Assembly: GCA_016946835.1 (NCBI GenBank)
Contig: JACVTC010000045.1
Location: 280,501-344,500 of the forward strand
Source of the DNA: Neocallimastix lanati (nom. inval.)
Taxonomy: Eukaryota > Neocallimastigomycota > Neocallimastigomycetes > Neocallimastigales > Neocallimastigaceae
DNA: 64,000 bases
Reading direction: 5' to 3'
A model generated the notes under the pieces. It made no database searches, was not told the origin of the DNA, and saw only the letters and a list, made by a program, of their open reading frames with translations. A program made the translations under genes and the position numbers. Positions 58,360 to 64,000 of this stretch are shown piece after piece (positions within the stretch are counted from its first letter, which is position 1; the number at the start of each line of letters is the position of its first letter).

Positions 58360-58805
58360 AAACATAGACTGCACATACTGGGTACCCATCTCCCAATATG
58401 GCCATACAGTTATTAATTAACTGTAAGGTGATGAGTTATTGGCATACTGTATCAGCTTCGCCGCTCTCAATCGTCGTTACACACTGCCCGGAGATGCATT
58501 CCTAACGTTCCTACATATATCTCTAATGACCACGAGCATCAGAACGGAATCATTAACTCCTCCCTAGTGGGTGTAATCATTGGCGATTGGAAATATTACA
58601 ACCATCAAGGTCTATGCTTAAATTCAAAGCGTAGTATCAGGGTTGGGTGAAATAATCATTTGAGGGAAAGCCTTATGAATATCACGTGTTGTCTCATGAT
58701 ATCCCAGGATAGAAACCTCATCCGATTATTTGGTGCCATGCCGAGGATTCGAACCCCGCCCTCTACAGTAACCTGTATCGTCCTAACCGACTGGACCAAC
58801 ATGGC
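58360..58805 (-). mobile_element. tRNA-derived SINE (446 bp)
   Basis: The insert is far richer in G+C than its surroundings and is bounded by the 14-bp duplication TTCTTAACATAATA (58346-58359 and 58806-58819). The minus strand begins at 58805 exactly with the first base of a tRNA-like head, followed by a body of about 370 bases without coding frame and a short T-rich end. No autonomous ORF is present, so it must borrow LINE machinery. No second copy was noticed in the window. Confidence 0.85.
58731..58805 (-). other. tRNA-like head of the SINE, with CCA end
   Basis: GCCATGT pairs with GCATGGC over the full acceptor stem. The D stem GTCC/GGAC and T arm CGGGG-TTCGAAT-CCTCG are perfect. The anticodon arm does not fold canonically, so it is not a working tRNA. 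After the acceptor comes ACCA, that is a discriminator A plus CCA, which eukaryotic tRNA genes do not encode. Confidence 0.75.
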
Positions 58806-58828
58806 TTCTTAACATAATATTTTTGACA

Positions 58829-59104
58829 TATTTGATATTAATAAAAGATTTTAATAAGAATTTTTAATAATAATTTTTATTATATTTAATATTATTAAAA
58901 GAAATTTATAAGAATATTTAATAATAATTTTTATTATATTTAATATTAGTAAAAGAATTTTATAAGAATATTTAATAATAATTTTTATTATATTTGATAT
59001 TAATAAGAGATTTTAATAAGAATATTTAATAATAATTTTTATTATATTTGATATTAATAAGAGATTTTAATAAGAATATTTAATAATAATTTTATTTTAT
59101 TATT
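58829..59104 (-). repeat. Tandem array of U2, about five 55-bp units
   Basis: Reverse complement of the unit array at 32195-32790. Confidence 0.85.
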
Positions 59105-59109
59105 ATTAA

Positions 59110-59822
59110 TGTTAAGATTTTGATATAATTTATAGTTTAAATTTAAATAAAATAATATGGTTTATTAAAAAATATTCACTAAGTCGATATATCTATATAG
59201 TAATATACTATATAGATATATAATAAAAATAATAAATATTTAAATGTTTAGTTTAATAAAAATTTATTTATAATAAACTTTGATAATTAGAATTATCAAA
59301 TTAATTTAATTTTAAATTTGTTTATTTTATTTAATAATAAAATATCTATAATATATTACTATTAAGGTAATTTTACAATAACCTTACAAAGAACATAAAA
59401 GATAGATTTTTACATCTTTCTTTTATACTTTGTAAGTTACATAATAATAATATTTAATTATAAGATAGTAATAATATAGTAATATAAATACTAATAAAAT
59501 ATAAGGATAAATTTAATTATATAATTAATTTGAATAATTGAATTTAATATAGATATGTTGTAAACATATATAAAAACATAATATAAATAAAATACACGAG
59601 ACGTCAAATATATCATTGAAATTAATTATTAATATAAACCTTATTTATTAATATTCTCAGAATTATTAGGCCTAAGATAACCCTTTAAATATTAAACAAG
59701 AATTTATATTAATTATTAATTATTTAAATATATATATTATTTATAATTAAATAAATAATATTTTTAATTATTGAAATGTAAATAACTGAAATTGAGATTT
59801 CAATTCAGTTATAATTTCAACA
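59110..59822 (+). repeat. Solo LTR, family R, copy Rc (713 bp)
   Basis: TGTTAAGATTTTG to TTTCAACA with an exact TSD ATTAA (59105-59109 and 59823-59827). U1 (about 32200-32215, opposite strand) shows the same spot without the LTR and with a single ATTAA. Confidence 0.85.
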
Positions 59823-59872
59823 ATTAAGAGTATTTAATAGGAAATACAAGGTATTTAGTACATCCTGTATCA

Positions 59873-61879
59873 GCGAATGTTGAGGTTCGGGACAGAATAA
59901 TAATAAATATAGAAATAAACACTAAAATAAAAAAAATTAAAAATTAAAATATATCTTTTTTTTTTTAAAATATTTTATTTATTTATTTAATAAAAATTAT
60001 TCAATTAAAAACTAAAAATAAATTAATTTCTTTAATAAGATTATATTTTTTTCAGATTATTTTTCTAAAATACAATTTTCTCATCTATTTATATTTTTTT
60101 TTATCGTTAGAAATGGTCAAGCCATTTCTTTAGAATATCTTAGAGTTACATGTTTGAATTGTATTTAAATTATAAATTCATAATCTATTTTATTATAATA
60201 AATAATAATTACATATTATTAAATTCTAAACTATTTATTATTAATTGTAGTGATAATATATTTTAAAAATAATTTTATTACTTTTACAGAACTATTAGTA
60301 ATAGAGTATTATTTAATTTTATACTATTTTTAAATAAAAGTATTTTAGATTATTATCTATTATTAATCTTATTATAAATAGGGTGTATTTTGGAAGGAAG
60401 TATTACTAATTTTAATGACAAGGATCATGGATTTAAGTAAAATATTTTTAAATCATTATTAATTATATTAATTTTTATTAATAATAAATAATCTGTATTA
60501 GTAATATTTGTAAAATAAAATTTTCTTTAATAATAAAATAAATCATATTAATAAAACTAGATATTGATAATAATATTGATATTAATAATATAGTATTAAT
60601 TTTAATAATAAAGTATTGATATTAATAAAGAATTTATATTAATAATAATAAATTTAATATTAGTAATAATTTGGCAGTAATAGAACATAAGAAAGTTCCC
60701 CAAATAAGGAAATAAATAATTTAATTTTAGTGGTTAAGTTATTTTTATGAAAAATAATAAAATTAACATTATTTGTTCATTCCTTAACACTGATTTATAC
60801 CTAATATTCTTAATCTACAAAAATTAAATTTTGCAGAAGTGAATAAAAGGATAAATACTGAATAAAAATTGATTTAAGGAATTTAAAAAAAATAAATATG
60901 TTTTATTATTAAACACAAAAATGTTTTATTAAAAAAAAATTTATTTTTATTTTAATATTAATCTTTATTTATTTAATAATTAATTTTGTTTAAATTAATA
61001 AAATAATTGTTAAAACTAATAAAATAATAAAATGAAATATTTATTATTTAAACTAATTTATTTTAAATTTTAATAATAAAATTGATTATTAATAACTAAT
61101 AAAATATTTATAATAATTTATTAACTAATTAATAATAAAGAATAATTTATAAGAAATATTTACATGTTTTTATATTTTTCTTTGATTTTAAACTATTTAC
61201 ATTAAAAATAATAAAATTAATAAAAGAGAAATAAAGAATAATTTATTATTAAATTAAACAATATTTACAATTAAAATATTAATAAAGGCGAGTTTTAAAA
61301 TGTAATTCTAGTTATAATTTGTTTATAAAAGTTGAGTTATAAAATAAATAAAATAATCATTATTTTAAATAAAAGTAACTTAAAAATTATTTAACTATTT
61401 AATTTTAATTTTGCGATGTTTATAAGTTTGTTTATTTATTATTTATAATTTATTAAATATGTTTATTATTTTGTTTATTTGTTGTTTTAGAAAAATATTA
61501 TTTATTAATTTATTTTAGTTTTTAATTAAAATTATTAATGATTAATTAATTTATTATTATTTTATTTTAATTATCTTTATTTAATTAATTTTTCTTAAAT
61601 ATGGATTTAATTTTTTTTAGAATGGATTAATTTTTGGGTTAAGCTAGAAAACTTTAACATGAATTTGTTTTTTATTATTTATTTTAATTTAATAATTTTG
61701 TTATTTATAAACACGAAAATGTAACAGATACATGGTAACTTCAAGCCTATCCAATGATAGTTCTTTGGTTACGTAACGTATTTCTAAACAGCTAGCAATT
61801 TCGGCTAATCAAATAAAATCTTTTATTACTTTCGTACATTAAATTTTATTATTTTATAAATAATTATATAGTTAAATAT
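59873..61879. other. AT-rich stretch, no gene recognised
   Basis: A block at 60785-60870 (CTTAATCTACAAAAATTAAA and beyond) resembles 44845-44920 in the insertion within E7, so an unnamed repeat family is present. A GC-richer island lies at 61715-61815 with no frame or fold that I can name. Confidence 0.5.
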
Positions 61880-62118
61880 TGTTAGAATATAAAAAAATAA
61901 ATACTTAATAATGACTTTATTATATTTTACCCAATCAGAATATTATTATATTTAAATAAAATTATAAAAGAAATAAAATGTAACCTTGTTAAAAATATAT
62001 ACACTTTTGTAATTATAAAAAAATAAAGATAAATAAAATTAAATATTAAGTATTATATATAAAATGTTATTCTAAAAATATATCTAATTTTCTCAATATT
62101 TGTTTTTGGTGTTTAATA
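61880..62118 (+). repeat. 5' LTR of E6
   Basis: Starts TGTTAGAATAT and ends GTTTAATA against the PBS. No second LTR is available for comparison; the 3' terminus appears to be TA, as in E2. Confidence 0.65.
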
Positions 62119-62152
62119 GATTAAGAGTCTCAGTCTACAACTGAGCTTAACC
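62119..62152 (+). promoter_or_regulatory. Primer-binding site of E6 with D-arm extension
   Basis: GATTAAGAGTCTCA then GTCTACAACTGAGCTTAACC; the second part closely resembles the complement of a tRNA D arm. Confidence 0.75.
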
Positions 62153-62358
62153 ATAAGTTAAGTTATAATTTACATAATTAATATATAAATATATTCATTT
62201 TATAAATAAATTGAACTAACGCTTTCTTATTTTTAATATTAAAAATCATTTTTATATTTATCAATAATAACATCTAATTTTGAATTATCAAAGAAATAAT
62301 TTAATTAATTATGAATCTACATAATTAACTTTGTTATCTTCAAAATATATTATCAAAA

Positions 62359-62365
<7 letters not shown>

Positions 62366-62439
<74 letters not shown>
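62366..62439 (+). repeat. 74-base A tract in the E6 leader
   Basis: One of three A tracts in this leader; others lie at about 62630-62651 and 62850-62905. Confidence 0.9.
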
Positions 62440-62441
<2 letters not shown>

Positions 62442-62529
62442 AATAAATAAATAAATTAATGAGGGATTAATACAATTTAATAATATCACTATTTATTCAT
62501 TGTATATAAAAATATACGTATATATTATA

Positions 62530-62628
62530 GTCAGTCAAATTATAATTCGAACTGAAAAAAATAATATAGTCAGTCAATTATAATTTGAACTGAAAATTAG
62601 TATTATCAATAAAATTTTATATTGAAAT

Positions 62629-62659
<31 letters not shown>

Positions 62660-62820
62660 TAAAATAAAATAATAAAATAGTCAGTCAATTATAATTTGAA
62701 CTGAAAATCATATGGTCAGTCAAATTATTAATTTGAACTGTAAAAATAGTATAGTCAGTCAAATAATTAATTTGAACTGAAAATCATATGGTCAGTCAAA
62801 TAATTAATTTGAACTGAAAA
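62530..62820 (+). repeat. Leader hairpin array of E6, six units
   Basis: Six units of the type CAGTCAAATTATTAATTTGAACTG, each able to form about 11 pairs with one bulged A. Small changes between units (AAATTATAATT, AAATAATTAATTT) mostly keep pairing. Confidence 0.82.
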
Positions 62821-62844
62821 TATTATTGTCAATTATTAACAATA

Positions 62845-62909
<65 letters not shown>

Positions 62910-63379
62910 TATTTCCAATATTAATAAATGTAAATCAAATATAAATACCTTTTTCAAACATAAAAAACCAATAATATAAATGTTTAATTAAATTAATTTC
63001 AAATAGCATAATGAAAAATATTACATTAAAAAATAAGATAAAAATAGAAACCAATCATAATTCTGAATTATATTATTTTATAATTTTTTATTAAGTAATA
63101 AATATAACTTAACCAATTATCAAAAAATATATATTATTAAAGTTCATTATAAATTATCAAGGAAATATTAAACAATATATATTTCAATTTACATTTATTT
63201 AATGAAAATAGAATAAGGTTTTAATCAATATATTGAATATGTATAAATAAACAATCCAGACATACAACATATCCCTCATCAATTATTCTTTAAAATTTTA
63301 AAAAAAAAAAAAGAAATATTCGCATAATATAAAATATTAATAAATTATTAAAAAATAAATTAATTTAAAATTCTCCACA

Positions 63380-64000
63380 ATGGCTAACACAAGAAGAAAC
63401 AATAGAAATGAAGTAATTACCATTGAAGAACCCATTGACATCAGGCCAACAATTAAATTTAACTACTCTGAAAATTTTAACAGAGTAGTTGAATTAAATA
63501 CTGAAAACTATAATAGATGGAGAACCAAAATCCTTCATCTATTATCAATTAACAACCTAGTTAGCTATATCACCAAAGAAAAAGTTAAGAAATTAAGGAA
63601 GAGAGATATACAAGATGACCTATCTAAGTATATCGAAGATGAATTTGATGACACATTGGTGTATGACAAAAGCACCAATGTAGTTGATATCAATAACGAT
63701 ATCACAACAAAATGGATCGTCCTAAACAGTATTGGAGAAAAAACACAAGACATTGTGCAAGGATCAAATAAAACCGCCTTTGAATTGTGGAAGATTCTAA
63801 AAAGATCTTTTACCAAAAACATCAACACGCGTAAATTAGAACTTAAAACCAAACTCGATAATTTGAAGTATAACCCAGAAGTGGACATTAATATATTTAT
63901 TGCTGAACTACAGAACACACTTGATGAACTCGAGAAAATAGATAATGACATTGAATCAAGTGTTAAAGTAGGCATCCTTAACAGAAGCCTCCCAGAAGAA
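63380..64000 (+). CDS. E6 Gag, N-terminal part
   Basis: ATG 63380 opens a frame that continues to the window edge (207 codons), starting MANTRRNNRNEVITIEEP. It aligns with E4 and E5 Gag: FNYSENFNRVVELNTENY, VKKLRKRDIQDDLSKYIEDE, TTKWIVLNSIGEKTQDIV and VGILNRSLPEE. This is the UBN2-type copia Gag that forms the particle shell. No stop or shift is seen, so the element may be intact beyond the window. Confidence 0.92.
   Translation, partial: MANTRRNNRNEVITIEEPIDIRPTIKFNYSENFNRVVELNTENYNRWRTKILHLLSINNLVSYITKEKVKKLRKRDIQDDLSKYIEDEFDDTLVYDKSTNVVDINNDITTKWIVLNSIGEKTQDIVQGSNKTAFELWKILKRSFTKNINTRKLELKTKLDNLKYNPEVDINIFIAELQNTLDELEKIDNDIESSVKVGILNRSLPEE

Larger units (their letters stand above)
51796..58828 (+). 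mobile_element. Ty1/copia retrotransposon E5 with nested insertions
   Basis: 5' LTR 51796-52056, PBS, six-unit leader hairpin array, a nested E4-family solo LTR, Gag-Pol relic, PPT and 3' LTR with a nested SINE. The two LTRs are closely similar apart from the SINE. The flanks (AAATT left, TATTT right) do not match, and the left flank Rb does not resume on the right, so the locus was rearranged. Confidence 0.9.
58111..58828 (+). repeat. 3' LTR of E5, split by a SINE
   Basis: TGTCAAAATAATG to TTTTTGACA. Removing the SINE and one TSD copy leaves 258 bp, close to the 261-bp 5' LTR. Confidence 0.9.
58829..59872 (-). mobile_element. Element U2, truncated and interrupted by LTR Rc
   Basis: On the minus strand it begins TGATACAGGATG at 59872, similar to the start of U1, passes the block GGTATTTAGT/ACTAAATACC, is split by Rc, and continues in five copies of the 55-bp unit up to E5, where it stops. 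It is inverted relative to U1. Confidence 0.6.
61880..64000 (+). mobile_element. Ty1/copia retrotransposon E6, 5' part (runs off the window)
   Basis: 5' LTR, PBS, a hairpin array broken up by long A tracts, and an open gag. The rest lies outside the window. Confidence 0.85.

Noticed and set aside
58731-58805. Functional tRNA gene on the minus strand
   Set aside because: Acceptor, D and T arms fold, but the anticodon arm lacks a proper 5-bp stem and 7-base loop, and a CCA is encoded; it is the head of a SINE.
26530-62905. CRISPR array reading of the spaced hairpin repeats
   Set aside because: Units lie in retrotransposon leaders, spacers are low-complexity and not uniform, and no cas genes exist in this eukaryotic context.

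Overview
This 64-kb window is extremely AT-rich eukaryotic DNA, almost wholly built of retroelements, with one bacterial-type gene and one tRNA cluster. The extreme base bias, long A/T homopolymers, Asn-, Lys- and Ser-rich proteins, a CapA/SGNH gene of bacterial type and a small secreted-protein relic together suggest an anaerobic gut fungus (Neocallimastigomycota). That assignment is inference; no rRNA or other marker gene is present.

Layout. 306-5675: nearly full-length non-LTR (LINE) element with one 1478-codon ORF; two 5'-truncated relics of it lie at 9956-10516 and 28907-30190. 7473-9658: CapA-like plus SGNH-hydrolase gene broken by one frameshift. 12993-16735: decayed Ty3/gypsy element (E1). 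16777-17134: decayed secreted-protein gene. Five Ty1/copia elements follow: E2 (17862-22018, minus), E3 (22616-27987, minus, heavily decayed), E4 (33763-39788, plus, young and nearly intact), E5 (51796-58828, plus, broken) and E6 (61880 to the window end, plus, 5' part only). 31021-31190: a tRNA-Ser(UGA)/tRNA-Cys(GCA) pair, with a decayed duplicate near 40.7-40.8 kb. 41916-45420: shredded Ty3/gypsy relic (E7, minus) split by two insertions.

Between them lie several solo-LTR families defined here by target-site duplications (TSDs): family S (five copies), family R (three copies), family U (two copies, each carrying tandem arrays of about 55 bp), a solo LTR of the E4 family inside E5, and an E3-like solo LTR inside an S copy. 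A tRNA-derived SINE of 446 bp sits in the 3' LTR of E5, whose 5' LTR preserves the empty site.

The most unusual signals are structural. (1) Family S LTRs share a chain of hairpins and an H-type pseudoknot whose pairing is kept while the sequence changes, implying a selected RNA structure. (2) All five copia elements have a primer-binding site matching the anticodon arm, and mostly also the D arm, of tRNA-Lys(CUU), consistent with half-tRNA priming. (3) Four of the five carry, between PBS and gag, an array of short hairpin repeats whose sequence is element-specific. (4) All four copia elements with a visible 3' end have a stem-loop directly before the polypurine tract, again of unrelated sequence. 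(5) E4 and E5 both change to the +1 frame between integrase and reverse transcriptase.
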